NCBI GenBank assembly: GCA_011634665.1
Contig: WAEK01000008.1
Location: forward strand, 179,501-243,500
DNA length: 64,000 nucleotides
DNA from: Mortierella sp. BCC40632
Lineage: Eukaryota > Mortierellomycota > Mortierellomycetes > Mortierellales > Mortierellaceae
Direction of reading: 5' to 3'
The notes below the pieces were generated by a model. The model did no database searches. It was not told the origin of the DNA and saw nothing but the letters and a program-made list of their open reading frames with translations. Of the stretch, positions 41,847 through 52,717 are shown one piece after another; the first letter of the stretch is position 1; each line of letters opens with the position of its first letter. Position numbers and translations under genes: made by a program.

Positions 41847-42380
41847 ATGGTTCGCTCCACGGTCCTACTTATCGCTCTCTTGGTGGCCATCATCCAAGTC
41901 TGTTCTGCCTTCTATTTCGAAGGAAGGCTCGCTGAGATTGAGCTCAACGGGCTTCTTCTAACCGACGAAGGAGGAGTTGTCCTCCTTCCTAAGGAAGGCA
42001 ACTCCAAGAAGCAGCAGTGGGTTGTTGAATCCACTGAAGGCAATCAAAAAGTCGTTTTCCGAAACTTAGAATCCAACCTCTATCTTTCTTTCGATGGTGA
42101 ACCGGAACCAAATGAGTTTTTGACAGTCTCTCCTGAGCCGCGCGTATGGAAGCTGGCTGCCCTGACACCATACAAATACACCATCCAGACTGTGCAGGAA
42201 TACCAAGGCGAATCTCTGGCTGTTGCTCAATCGCCAGTCCGCATTTGGCCTCCTCGTGTTGCCCTTGATTATCCTCGAAAGACTCCGGATCAGGTTTGGT
42301 CAATCCGATATCTCGAGCAGCTCAACGAGGAACCACGCCAGTACCGCCTCCCCTACAAGAAGGCTGGTCTTTGTTATTAG
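41847..42380 (+). CDS. Array copy 3: small secreted beta-trefoil-like protein
   Basis: Intronless, 177 residues, nearly the same as copy 4 over its first 155 residues. Signal peptide as in copy 2; mature start AFYFEGRLAEIELNGLLLT; Trp blocks KKQQWVVE, RVWKLAA, DQVWSIR. Complete tail RQYRLPYKKAGLCY with the lone Cys. ATG to ATG distance to copy 4 is 1998 bases, and coding and spacer sequence are both alike, so these two units are the youngest duplication in the array. Confidence 0.85.
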   Translation: MVRSTVLLIALLVAIIQVCSAFYFEGRLAEIELNGLLLTDEGGVVLLPKEGNSKKQQWVVESTEGNQKVVFRNLESNLYLSFDGEPEPNEFLTVSPEPRVWKLAALTPYKYTIQTVQEYQGESLAVAQSPVRIWPPRVALDYPRKTPDQVWSIRYLEQLNEEPRQYRLPYKKAGLCY

Positions 42381-43844
42381 TTGATAGTAAATCATCCTCT
42401 GTAGTTGACGTTTCAACGGGCCAATGAGTGTTTAGTCCCTGTGCCTTTTCTTCTCGACTTGAAATAAACAAGGATAATGTCCATTGAGCCAACAAGGAGC
42501 TGTGATGTACGGAATTTTCAATGAAGGAGCAGCGGAGGCGATCGGAGATAGAGTCATGAAATTTGGGCCATGAAGAATGATAGTCAACAACGAGAATCTT
42601 GTCCTCATTCTCTGTGTTGTACTCTGGACTTACACTCCTCCTACCGCCCCCTCGACCATTTTAAAGTGCCTACGATAGACCTGACTACTTGTGAGACATT
42701 GAGTCAGAACAGAAAAAGGCAAAGTTTTTTGTTCTCTTAGGTACTCTGGTACCGACAACTTGTATACCTAGGGATAGTTGTCTACAGCGTAGAATAAACC
42801 CGCCTGTATTCATCCTTGAACAGTCCTAGAGATCTATGATGCCTTTTTTGTATTTCTATCTTGGAGTGAAAACACTACTTTTGACCTTTCCGAGATTGGA
42901 ATAGAGCCAGAAATGCTGTCTTGATCGAGAACACTCTGTCCTTCTTCACATGAGGGTTCCACTCACTGGTCAAAAAGAATAAGAGATGGATTGACAAGTT
43001 TCCTAATTTTTGTTGCAACACCTCTAAGGATATCTAAGGGACCGGATCCCAGGATATCCGAGGCTTGTGAGGTGATAGTACAAGGAATGGACTTGATGAT
43101 TTCCAATGGCAAGACTTGGTGGTGCTGAATGACATGGTTATTGGGGTACTCACTGTACTGATCAGATGCCTTGAAGAATACTAAACGATGAGAACTCGAC
43201 TAATACCTGGATAAGCATTTTCAGTCGTCTCCTCTTCTCTATCTCATGGTAGAAATTGCAAAAATCAAGAGCCATTTTATGTCCTATTCCATTTTTGATG
43301 CGTGAGAATCAGAGAGATTGTCACTGGGCGAGTAGTAAAGGCCCTCGTCGAGCTACTACCCCTACTGTATTTCACTTTACTCATCTCTGCATCCAATTTC
43401 ATCATCATAGGCGTTAACAACGCGTTGACTTTGCATGGGATTATTGTGGTTGTCTTTTGTATCGAAAAGGAGGAGATCAGTCCACGTCGAGTATCCAGCT
43501 CATTGGAGAATTGTCCTGTATAAAAGCCACGAATTGACCCTGTCTTCCTATTGCCACTATAATAGCCCCTCCTTCCATATGAGTTTCCCACACGACTCTC
43601 TGGTCAAGGAGATAAGTCGATGGCGCCGATTCGTGTCTGAATGTGAACAAGAAGGCAGCATTGAGGAGATGGTGCAGTTGTTAGGGATGAAGAGGGAGAA
43701 GACGAACAGGTATAAATAGAGATGTCTCCTGCACTCATGCCCCTCACTCAAATTGACTCTTTACCTCTCTGCCTCCCCCTCTTCCACCTCTCTGCCTATC
43801 CAACAGTTTCCACCACCTCATCCTCAACCCTCCGTTCAACCAAG
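42381..43844. other. Array spacer and promoter of copy 4
   Basis: Close copy of the spacer after copy 2 (for example GGAATAGAGCCAGAAATGCTG near 42898). The promoter segment begins near 43275, and the upstream block is altered to GCCACGAATTGACCCT (about 43526). Confidence 0.7.
43711..43718 (+). promoter_or_regulatory. TATA box, array copy 4
   Basis: TATAAATA, 134 bases before the ATG; intact although the coding end is damaged. Confidence 0.7.
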
Positions 43845-44324
43845 ATGGCTCGCTCCACGGTCCTACTTATCGCTCTCTTGGTGACCATCATCCAAGTCTG
43901 TTCTGCCTTCTATTTCGAAGGAAAGATTGCTGAGATTGAGCTCAACGGGTTTCTTCTAACCGAAGCAGAGGGAGGAGTTGTCCTCCTTCCTAAGGAAGAC
44001 AACTCCAAGAAACAGCAGTGGGCTGTTGAATCCACTGAAGTCAATCAAAAAGTCGTTTTCCGAAACTTAGAATCCAACCTCTATCTTTCTTTCAATGGTG
44101 AGCCGGAACCAAATGAGTTTTTGACAGTCTCACCTGAGCCGCGCGTATGGAAGCTGGCTGCCCTGACACCATACAAATACACCATCGAGACTGTGCAGGA
44201 ATACCAAGGCGAATCTCTGGCTGTTACTCAATCGCCAGTCCGCATTTGGCCTCCTCGTGTTGCCCTTGATTATCCTCGAAAGTCTTCGGATCAGGTTTGG
44301 ACAATCCGACCTATCGAGAAGTGA
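43845..44324 (+). CDS. Array copy 4: C-terminally truncated secreted protein
   Basis: Intronless, 159 residues. Signal peptide and all three Trp blocks are present (KKQQWAVE, RVWKLAA, DQVWTIR). The frame then ends at TGA (44322-44324) after RPIEK, and the conserved last 18 or so residues, including the lone Cys, are lost. Compared with copy 3, about five bases (CTCAA) are missing there, shifting the frame. In the old frame GAG and CAG codons have also become TAG. The whole trefoil core may still fold, so it may be a shortened product or a young pseudogene. Confidence 0.8.
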   Translation: MARSTVLLIALLVTIIQVCSAFYFEGKIAEIELNGFLLTEAEGGVVLLPKEDNSKKQQWAVESTEVNQKVVFRNLESNLYLSFNGEPEPNEFLTVSPEPRVWKLAALTPYKYTIETVQEYQGESLAVTQSPVRIWPPRVALDYPRKSSDQVWTIRPIEK

Positions 44325-45774
44325 GTAGCCACGCTAGTACTACCTCCCCCGCAAGAAGGCTGATCTTTGCTACTAGTTGATGGTAAACTATCCTCTGTAG
44401 TTGACGTTTCAACGGGCCAATGAGTGTTTAGTCCCTGTGCTTTATCTTCTTGACATGGAATAAACCAGAACAATGTCCATCGAATCAAGGAGGAACTGTG
44501 AAGTTTGACATTTTCAATGAAGAGGTAGCAGAAGCGATTAGAGATGGGATCATGACCTTTTAGATCATGAGGAATGTTAGTCAACAACGATAATCTTGCT
44601 CTGATTATCCATCATGAGGCATGAGACTCTCTCCTGATCTCCTTGCTATTTTCTTATGCGATTCGAGTAGAGAAGTGTATTCAGAGGTAGACTTCCAGAA
44701 CTTTACTAACACATCTATTCACTAATCCTAGAGCTTAAAGATCTTCAAAGTAAGAGAACAGAGACAGAGAGGCGGATAGTTGTATTCCTGTTGTTCTTTG
44801 AAAGGCTCTTCTATCAGAGCTTGGCGATGATCCGATTTTGAGGGTACTCTGCTGCGTTGAATTCAGGATTTACCTGGAGAGAACACCTCGGCAGGAACAA
44901 AAAAAGGCTTGCGACAAAGAAAACAAGAGATCAGAGTGAATGGGTATTGATGCTCGGTCCAGGGGTGCTATTGAAGGCACACGTTCTATGTAGACCACTC
45001 CTCCTGCTATCACCTCCACTACTTTAAACTGCCTGTGACAGACCTGACTTATTAGGAGACCTGAGTCAGGGTAGAAAGCCGATTTTTTTTGTTCTCTCAA
45101 GTACCTTATTTCCGATGATTTGCATAGCTGGGGATAGTTGTCTACAGAGTAGAGTAGACCTGCCTATCTTCATTCTTTGAGCAATCCTAGAGATCTATGA
45201 TACCTTTGTTTGTATTTCTATCTTGGAGTGAAAACACTGCTTTGGACCTTTCCGAGACTGGAATAGGGCCAGCAATGTTGTCTTGATCGAGAACAATTTG
45301 TCCTTCACTACATGAGGGTTTCATTCAATGATCCAGAAGGATAGAAATGGATTGACAAGTTTCCCAAATTTGCCTCGACAGCCCCAAAGATATCTAAAGC
45401 TCCAGATCCCAGAACATCTGGGGCCAGAGAGACAGGAGAACAAAGGATAGACTCAAGGAGCTCTAATGGCACGAGATGGTGGTTGTGGATGATATGGCTA
45501 CCAGGTCGCTCGCCTAAACTGAACATTTGCTTTGGAGCATACTAGTCGATAAAAAGGACTTGATTGATGCCTGGAAAGGCAATTCTCGGTCGTCTCTCCT
45601 CCTTTATCTCGTAGTAGACATTAAAAGGCTCAACAATATATTTTCTTGTGTCATTTTCTATCTTTAATGCTTGAGAAAAGGAAAGATAGACTCCAAGTAG
45701 TAAAGACCCTTGCTGAGAACTACTACTCCTATTACCTTGTACTTGGCTCATCTCTACATCCAATTTCACCGTTA
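44325..45774. other. Array spacer after copy 4 and start of copy 5 promoter
   Basis: Begins with the decayed former C-terminal codons (to 44376) and the 3' region with GGAATAAAC (near 44457). It also holds the uninterrupted spacer version (44745-44900) that serves as the empty site for the LINE in unit 1. The promoter segment of unit 5 starts near 45640. Confidence 0.65.
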
Positions 45775-45851
45775 TCCCTTCGTCTGTCGCAAGTCACATA
45801 GTACACCCGCAAAAATAGGAAGCTCTTTCGCTTCCAAAACAGACGAAGGGA
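45775..45851. mobile_element. 77-bp MITE with TA target duplication
   Basis: Perfect 13-base terminal inverted repeats (TCCCTTCGTCTGT at the left, ACAGACGAAGGGA at the right) enclose about 51 bases and are flanked by TA on both sides (45773-45774, 45852-45853). Paralogous promoter segments lack it: copy 2 reads ATTATAGGTTGCTACAAT at the same place, where this unit reads GTTA-element-TAGGCTGTAACAAT. TA duplication suggests a Tc1/mariner-family transposase in trans. Confidence 0.85.
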
Positions 45852-46033
45852 TAGGCTGTAACAATGCGTCTACTTTGCGTGGGAGACTGTTGTGGTCGTC
45901 TTTGGTGTCGATCAACTAGTGTCGAGTCTCAAGTTGAACAATTGACCTGCATAAATATGCATATGCACGCATTGACCTTCATTGTTGGTTTCCAGGTGGA
46001 CAGCTGAATATGTGATTCCTGCAAATCATGCAA

Positions 46034-46139
46034 TCGCTTTCCTCAGGTCTAAAATTTCCGCTTCGCTCTCGCATTCGCTCTCGACCTTTAAGGGGTGCTT
46101 TCATCCTGCGTGTAACCATGCGAGAGCGAATCGAATCGA
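46034..46139 (+). repeat. Left terminal inverted repeat of the Harbinger element
   Basis: Starts TCGCTTTCCTCAGGTCTAAA and contains internal GCGAGAGCGAAT motifs in both orientations, possibly transposase or Myb-like protein binding sites. Confidence 0.9.
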
Positions 46140-46256
46140 AAGCGAGCTTTTGTCGCTCTCGCCCTTTGCTCCTCAGAAAGTGGCTTTGAAAAAGTAATAA
46201 GGCGAGAAGCCAGTCGGTCTGTCACAGGCACTTTTTCCCACCCAACTCCTTCAGCA

Positions 46257-47818
46257 ATGGCCGACAACAGACATCATTCCGCTCAAAATCAGCAAAGCAC
46301 TATTGATATCGTTGAAGGTTCCAAATATCAGCAAAGTGCCTCCTCAACTCAGTCTGCTGCTAGCAACAGTTCTATCTTCACCTCTACTCCTCGACCAAGC
46401 AATTCCTTTTCAAACATTGCAGCCAACTCGACAATACGTTCATCTCGAGGCAGCCAGGAGTTTTAACCCTCACTATCCAACACAACCATCGCCTGGAGAG
46501 CACTCTACTCAGCATCAGAGCAACACTCTTCTACAGTTTCAACAGCCAAACTCGCAGCATCAACAGAATTTTTATTATCAACGACAGTCTCAGCAAGTGC
46601 CTCTCTCGCCGGTCAGTCGTGGACCGCCAGCACCACAGGTACGGTCAATTTTTATGGCTATTGTCATAATCGACATGATAGAGACTAATCCCGGCACTAA
46701 TTGTTGCTATGGTAGTTCATCCCGACCTCGGCCCTGCTTTACCGTCCCCAGCTTTCCACTTTTATTGCCACACCACCATCACCTTCTTCAACAATATTGA
46801 ATTCTCCTACTCCGACACACTCTGTTCGCTCGATGACTTCTCCTCCTCCTCCTCGACCTCTTTCTCAGGAACCAAGCTCTGACTCTTCCGAGGACGAAAT
46901 TTTACAGCACTCACGGAAACGGAAAGCTGGCGTTTCTGAAGCTCCAAACCGACGTAAGCGACAGTCGCCATCGCCATCCCCTCATCCTCCACAAAGGCCT
47001 CACAATCTCAGCACAATGAAACTTCAGGAAGAGCGCCAGCCATCAACTTTACTCAAGAACACGAGATCTTTATCGCCGAACATCTGATCCTTCCGTCGAA
47101 CTGGCCTGTTTTGACGGCAAGGGGAAAACAAAAACATCTACGCAGCAAGATCGACGTCTGCACCGATGTCGCTCAAGAGTTCAATAGGCGGTTTACGACC
47201 GATGGAAGTTCTGTTGCAGTGGACAAAACACAAATGAAGAACAAGATAGAGAAGATGATCAGGACTTTCAACCAAGAACAAAGCTACTACACGTCAACTG
47301 GCAATGGTGACATTGTGGGAGGTCAAACACTTGACGATCGTATGCGGAGGAGATGTCACTTCTTCTTCATTTTAAACAATGTTGGAAAGCAAACCACCAC
47401 CAGTATTACTCCTCATCATTCCAGGGAGATTTTAGGACGACAGGCTGCTGGCAAACTCAAAACTGTTACCACCACAAAAGATGATAGCGATAATGAATGG
47501 AGTGATGTCAACAGTGAAAATGGCGGTAGTAAAAATGACAACCCTAGAGGCGACTCTCAAGCGGCTCGTCTCTCACCAGCATCATCTACCCAGACAAGGA
47601 GGTCAAAGGACAGAGGAAGCTCCATTCCAGAGTTGAACTCAGCTGTCGAGCTGCTTCGTGAGCAATCACAGGAAAGGTCAGTTAGAGAAAGGGAGGCCTC
47701 GATCAGGGAGAAGGAGAGATCGGTCAGAGATGAAGCGAGACTACGTTTGGAGGAAGAGAAACACCATTTTTTTGTGAGAGTGCAGGAGTTGGAAATAGAA
47801 AGAAAAACAAGAAAATAG
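46257..47818 (+). pseudogene. Harbinger Myb/SANT-like protein gene, frame-broken
   Basis: Starts at ATG 46257 (MADNRHHSAQNQQ). A 77-base intron (46639-46715) has good GT-AG ends. The domain region reads INFTQEHEIFIAEHL, LPSNWPVLTARGKQKHLRSK, KTQMKNKIEKMIRTFNQEQ (about 47040-47270). It fits the trihelix/SANT-like DNA-binding domain of Harbinger ORF1 proteins, which bring the transposase to the element ends. A charged coiled coil follows (REREASIREKERSVRDEA). The frame changes at three homopolymers: TTTT 46461-46464, CCCC 46978-46981 and AAAAA 47803-47807. After the last one coding sequence seems to run on towards 48030. No substitution-type stops are evident. Confidence 0.7.
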
Positions 47819-48029
47819 GAAACGAGAATTGGAATTGGAGCTTCTCAAGGAAGAAGTACGAGCGAAGAAACTCGAAAATGACGAACGAGCGAGGAATCAA
47901 CGGAGGACATCGCCTCCATCGGTAGTAGCGGAAACAAAGCTCCCTTCTATCTATTACACTGTCAACAATGTTCCCCAAATTACCAAGGTCAAGATCCTGC
48001 AGCACTTCTCCGCCAAGGTCATCTTAATG

Positions 48030-49385
48030 TTATTCATTAAATATGATTGCCTTTCTCTGTGCTCGTTTGAGGTCGCCCTGTACTTTCATTGCCGCGTCAT
48101 ATCGCTCGACCTCGCGAGGATCATCAAAGTTGATTGGAAACCTGTGAGTTCTCTCAGCTTGGACATCAGGCGTTTGCGTTGTCTGTCGTCCTTCACAGTC
48201 CATAAGCTCTTTGCCATTAAAGCGGATGAGAATGTTGTGTAAAACCACACATGCAAAAACATGATTGGTCATCCTCTCAATATCGTCCTCTGATCGAGCG
48301 CGCATCTGCAGCTTGGTCAAAGATGGGAACTTTCCTTTGAGCATTCCAAAGGCATGCTCAATCTTTACCCTACTAGAACTGAGCCGTTGGTTGAACTCTT
48401 GGGCATTCGGAATCCGGGTCTGCATTCTGGAGTACCCTGTCATTAGAGTCGGAGACGATTTGTATGCTGAGTCCCCTAGCAAATGCTCCTCGCCAGAAAA
48501 GTACTGGTGTTTTCTCGCGATACTGGGGCGTTGTCTTGAATGCTGAGGAGTCGTGCCAACTTCCATAGTAGCCTGTTGAAAAGGCAGTGAACACACCTCT
48601 ATGATCGCAAATCCCTGTTGCGCCCATCGCAAAAAGTAACCCTTTCTTGTTGCCCACTCATGTCGATTCCAAGACGGCGCGTACGCAAAAGGTATCAACG
48701 TCCCATCAACTGCGCCTATTGCATCTGGGAAACCTCTTTCTGCAAAATAGGCTTTGATCGTTCGTTTCCTTCCGGCATCCGGCCATTGGATAGCCATTTC
48801 AGCAAGGTCAAGCAATGCTGAGACAACCCGGGTGTAATAATCAAAGGCTGTACCCACAGAGACCCCCATTGCCGGTCCAATTGATTCAAAAGCCGTAAGA
48901 GATCCTACATGAGAAAGTCTTTGGATGGCAATTTTGAATTGAACCTCCACAGAGGCTTGGGGCTTCTTTCCAGTCGATCGAAAAATAGGGTTGTCTTTGA
49001 TAAGCCCGACAATAAACTGAAGTTGCTCCCGAGTCATACGAAACGCTTGCTTGAAAATCTCTGGGCTTGCCGTTGACAGAACTTGCTCCCTGTATACATC
49101 GGATTTTAAATACATCGATACAGTTCTCGGGACCAAATATCGAGATAGTCGAAGATGGCGTAATAACATCAGTAGATGCAAGGAGTGTATGGTGGCGGCC
49201 TCCTGATCCCACACAGAATCGCTGTGAGTCGCCTCAGTAAGCGTCCAGGTAAGGAGAAGCAAGGTTGTTGCGATTGCTGGTGCTCGAGGGTCGTGGGAAC
49301 AGCGAGGATAGCGAAGAGAACGCATAATATGTGAACCCGTGCCTGGTTGAAGTGTGAGATAGGTGAACAAAAAATAATAGAGCAT
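48030..49385 (-). pseudogene. Harbinger DDE transposase, compensating frameshifts
   Basis: An open frame of 451 residues from ATG 49385. The nuclease core has FPDAIGAVDGTLIPF (first Asp), HLLGDSAYKSSP (second Asp) and SRVKIEHAFGMLKGKFPSL (Glu), the DDE triad of PIF/Harbinger (DDE_Tnp_4 type), and a C-terminal FACVVLHNILIRF. Between the first and second Asp the frame is wrong: the expected CDHRGVFTAFSTGYYGSWHD block lies in another frame (48657-48500). Shifts occur at the A5 run 48631-48635 and the A4 run 48497-48500, and they cancel. The product as written would therefore have a scrambled segment and be inactive. Role: excision and insertion of the element. Confidence 0.8.
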
Positions 49386-49421
49386 GAGAGAGGGCGAGAA
49401 GAGAGAAGAACCGAGCAGATC

Positions 49422-49527
49422 TCGATTCGATTCGCTCTCGCATGGTTACACGCAGGATGAAAACACCCCTTAAAGGTCGAGAGCGAATGCGAGAGCGAAG
49501 CGGAAATTTTAGACCTGAGGAAAGCGA
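49422..49527 (-). repeat. Right terminal inverted repeat of the Harbinger element
   Basis: Reverse complement of the left repeat with one difference (T for C after GGGGTG). Confidence 0.9.
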
Positions 49528-49907
49528 ATGCGTTAGTCTTTCTATTACCACGCCAGTGATTCTTCTTTTCATACGAGTTTCCCACGCAATTTTTTGGTCA
49601 AAGAAAAGAAGATAGCGGATGGAGGCTGCCAATTCGCATTTGGATGTGAACAAAGCAGCACTGAGAGGTTCCAGTTGTTGGGATGGGAGACGAACAGGTA
49701 TAAGTAGGGATATCACTTGCACTCATCTCCCTCACTCAAACTGACTCTTTACACCCTCTTCCTCTTTCACCTCTCCATCTCTCCATCTCTCTTTCTCTCC
49801 ATCTCTCTTTCTCTCTTTCTCTCCTTCTCTATTTCTCTCCTTCTCTTCACCTCTCCACCTCTCCAGTGGTCTCCACCACCTCATCCTCAAACCTCTGTTC
49901 AGCCAAG
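49528..49907. other. Promoter-proximal segment and leader of copy 5
   Basis: The part of the duplicated promoter left downstream of the Harbinger insertion, followed by a 5' leader expanded with CT-rich repeats (49750-49860). The upstream GCACGCATTGACC block of this unit is now about 3.7 kb away, at 45965-45979. Confidence 0.7.
49699..49706 (+). promoter_or_regulatory. Variant TATA box, array copy 5
   Basis: TATAAGTA in place of TATAAATA; 209 bases before the ATG because of CT expansion in the leader. Confidence 0.6.
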
Positions 49908-50447
49908 ATGGCTCGCTCCACGATCCTAATTATCGCTCTCTTAGTGGCCATCATCCAAGTCTGTTCTGCCTTCTATTTCGAAGGAAGGCTCGTTGAGATT
50001 GAACTCGGAGATGTTCTTCTTACAGATGGTGGAATGGATGGGGTTATCCTCGTTCCCAAGAAAGAAAGCTCAAAGAGGCAGCAGTGGTTTATTGATTCAA
50101 TCGGAAGCAATCATGAATTCATAATCCGCAACAAAAAATCCAACCTTTATCTTTCTTTTGAGGGAAAGCCGCAGCGTGGCGAGTTTTTGACAGTCTCGTC
50201 CGTGCCGCGCGTGTGGAGGCTGACTCCGTGGGAACCAGGCAAGTACTCCATCCAAACTCTGGAGAAATCCATTGACGGACCTCTCGCCGCTGCCGAATCA
50301 CCATACCGCTCTTGGCAACTTCGCGTTATTCTTGATTACCCTCAAAAGACTCCGGATCAGGTTTGGTCCATCCGAATTGTCCTTGGACTCGATGAGGAGC
50401 CACTCCAGCACCGCCTCCCCTACAAGAAGGCTGGTCTTTGCTACTAG
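49908..50447 (+). CDS. Array copy 5: small secreted beta-trefoil-like protein
   Basis: Intronless, 179 residues. Signal peptide MARSTILIIALLVAIIQVC, mature start AFYFEGRLVEIELGDVLLT. Trp blocks KRQQWFID, RVWRLTP, DQVWSIR; complete tail QHRLPYKKAGLCY with the lone Cys. The coding region is intact although the promoter holds two transposon insertions and an altered TATA, so expression may be changed or lost while the protein remains sound. Confidence 0.85.
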   Translation: MARSTILIIALLVAIIQVCSAFYFEGRLVEIELGDVLLTDGGMDGVILVPKKESSKRQQWFIDSIGSNHEFIIRNKKSNLYLSFEGKPQRGEFLTVSSVPRVWRLTPWEPGKYSIQTLEKSIDGPLAAAESPYRSWQLRVILDYPQKTPDQVWSIRIVLGLDEEPLQHRLPYKKAGLCY

Positions 50448-52717
50448 CTGAAAGCTACTCTTTTCACTGACCATCTCAGTGGACCGGGAGCGTTTGGTCC
50501 TGTGCCTCTTCTTCTTGATTTGAAATAAATCATGACAACGCCCATTTGAACATTCTAGTAGCTATGGTGCATGGCTTTGTCAACGGACAGACGGTAATTA
50601 GATATAGAGTCACTGCCATTGGACCATTGGGGATGAAAATTGACAATGAGAATCTTCAACCTTCGCTAGCACCCTTATTCACTTTATTCTGGAGCGCGAA
50701 GGGGTTTGAAGTATGAGAGCGGAGATGAGAAAACTGTTGCTTGTCTTTTGTTCCACGCGAGAATCTTTTGTGGGAACTAAATGTTGATCGAATCATGGGA
50801 GTACCGCTCGTTATGACATTTTGTCTTGCAGGGAAATGTGTGAATATGTGAAGTGTAGGGATGTGTTGCGGTTCAGTGGGTGAAGATAAGACATGGCTGC
50901 CAATTTGTTCAGCTGCCTCAGGACTGTTTTACACATCCTAAGATGCCTCAATTCGACGAAAACGATTCCTACCAACAGAGAAGTTGATATCTGGATTTCG
51001 GCCCAATAAGGACAGTGTTAAACATATCCAAAGTTCTTAGTCTATCTCTGCAGCCATCACCTCCTATGCTATCACCCGTCAAGCGACAACAGAGTGAGAA
51101 GGTGTGTGTGAGTGTGTGTGTATGTGTGACCTGGAAAGTTTGATCCATGATCGAGTCCCATGGTAACAGTTACAGCCTCGTTCGCTCCACTCGCCCCTTC
51201 TCAGACTGCGACTTATTCTTCCTTCGAGCACTGTCCACATCTCATATCCCCTTCCCAATGTTACCATTCCTACACCCCGACTCTGATAAGGAGAATGGGG
51301 TCAGCTCGCATATCTGCAGAATGCCCCAAAGGAAAGTAATTTTGTCTCTTGGACTTGGTCATACTACCGGAACAACCGCTGGCACAGCCTCCAATTATTC
51401 TCTTGTGGAACCCTTTACTCTTGACACTTGATTTTCGCGAAGTACCTTCACGAGTCTCCCTCTTTTCGAAACCATGGGAGCCAGGAAGAAAAAATTAGTC
51501 CCTTTTTTGAACTACTAATAGAGTAACTATTATTCAATAGACTGTTTTGTCAATAAGCACTGGTCATGAATTGAATACAGGGGGGTCAGAAGATGAAGAG
51601 GACGGCTTAAATGAAGGTGGTTGTGATGTTAATTGAGCTAGAATTGGGATGCTTTGAGCGAGAAGCCGAGGTGGCAACGAGGAGAGAAGATATATCAACA
51701 CTCCTCCTTCTGTTGGAAGACAATAGTCGAGAATTTAATTTTAAGGCTGTGGGACAGGACAAGCTCGTGGGGGAGACCATTCTCGAGACTATGTTTCTTT
51801 ATGACTAAACGAAGGTAGGATCAAGCAACCCTATTCTCTCTGTCTCTCCTTTTCTTTTTCTTTCTTTCTTTCTCTTCCAGTACTAGGAAACGTGACAAGA
51901 GTATCTGAACCTCCTTTCAATTTACTTGTTTTCCAGTCTGATGATTTCAGGTGATCTGTCCTAACACAACAAGGGAGCACTGCAAGAACCATAAAGTGAA
52001 AGAAGGAAAGGGCACGGATACCTCAACGCGTGAACTTGAAATGAGTTTAACCCAGCAAGGCAACAGGTCAGCCATCCAGAATGATACCCATAATCTGAAC
52101 ATTGCGTGAACACGAAGAGAATAGTTTGTCGGCGTAGATGCTACTCATGATGTGTGGGAAACGGAGAGATGGACTCCAAGCAGGTAGTAAAGGCCCCCTT
52201 CTCTGAATGCTATTCCTCCTGCTACTCAGTACTCCTTGATCATCTCTACGTCCAATCTCATCGCCACGGCACGCTTACTCTGTATGAGAGAAACTGCAAT
52301 CGATTTCCTGACAGCGAAAAGGAGTTAATCCACTCGGATCAATTCTCGAGCTCATTGGCGCATAAAATGCGCGCATTGACCCTACCTTTTTGGCTTTTAT
52401 TGGTCTAGATGTGAATTCTGCTAATCATGCACGCGAAGTTCCCTTCTTTCCATGAGAGTTTCCCACGCCAAATGCTAAGTTAAAAGATGGACAGAAGCTG
52501 AGGACTTGTGTTCTGGTGTTTGGAGGTGAACAAGAAAGCAGTTCTAGTTGGGATGAAGAGGAGATTCTCGAACAGGTATAAATACAAAGATTTCTATATT
52601 AGCGTCCTCAAACAACCCGTCTCTTTTGTGCCTCTTCCTCTTATACCTCGCTATCAGCCCTCAACCAGTCGCACCGATAACAACCTCCTTGTATCCATGA
52701 GCCTTTGTCCAACCAAG
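50448..52717. other. Array spacer after copy 5 and promoter of copy 6
   Basis: 3' region with TTGAAATAAATC (near 50520), then about 1.5 kb of diverged spacer. A block near 51120-51200 (GGAAAGTTTGATCC, GAGTCCCATGGTAACAG) recurs near 57700-57750. Short open frames at 51147 and 51611 have no recognisable domain. The promoter segment begins near 52135, with GCGCGCATTGACCCT at about 52369. Confidence 0.6.
52577..52584 (+). promoter_or_regulatory. TATA box, array copy 6
   Basis: TATAAATA in the GAACAGGTATAAATAC context, 141 bases before the chosen ATG. Confidence 0.7.

Larger units (their letters stand above)
46034..49527. mobile_element. PIF/Harbinger DNA transposon, 3.5 kb
   Basis: Bounded by 106-base inverted repeats (46034-46139 and 49422-49527) that differ at one base by eye. 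It carries a transposase gene on the minus strand and a Myb/SANT-like gene on the plus strand, the usual two-gene Harbinger layout. It sits in the promoter of array copy 5, about 170 bases upstream of its TATA box; left flank ...AAATCATGCAA, right flank ATGCGTTAG. The typical 3-base TWA duplication is not obvious; ATGC on both sides is a candidate. Confidence 0.9.

Noticed and set aside
47829..48242. Plus-strand frame overlapping the transposase end
   Set aside because: Its first part is the shifted continuation of the SANT gene; the rest is antisense to the transposase, so it is not a separate gene.
46031..49530. TWA target duplication for the Harbinger element
   Set aside because: Flanks read CAA and ATG; no TAA/TTA pair could be placed, so no duplication is claimed beyond the tentative ATGC.
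51147..51431. 94-codon frame in the spacer after copy 5
   Set aside because: No domain or conserved context; part of the block recurs non-coding near 57700.
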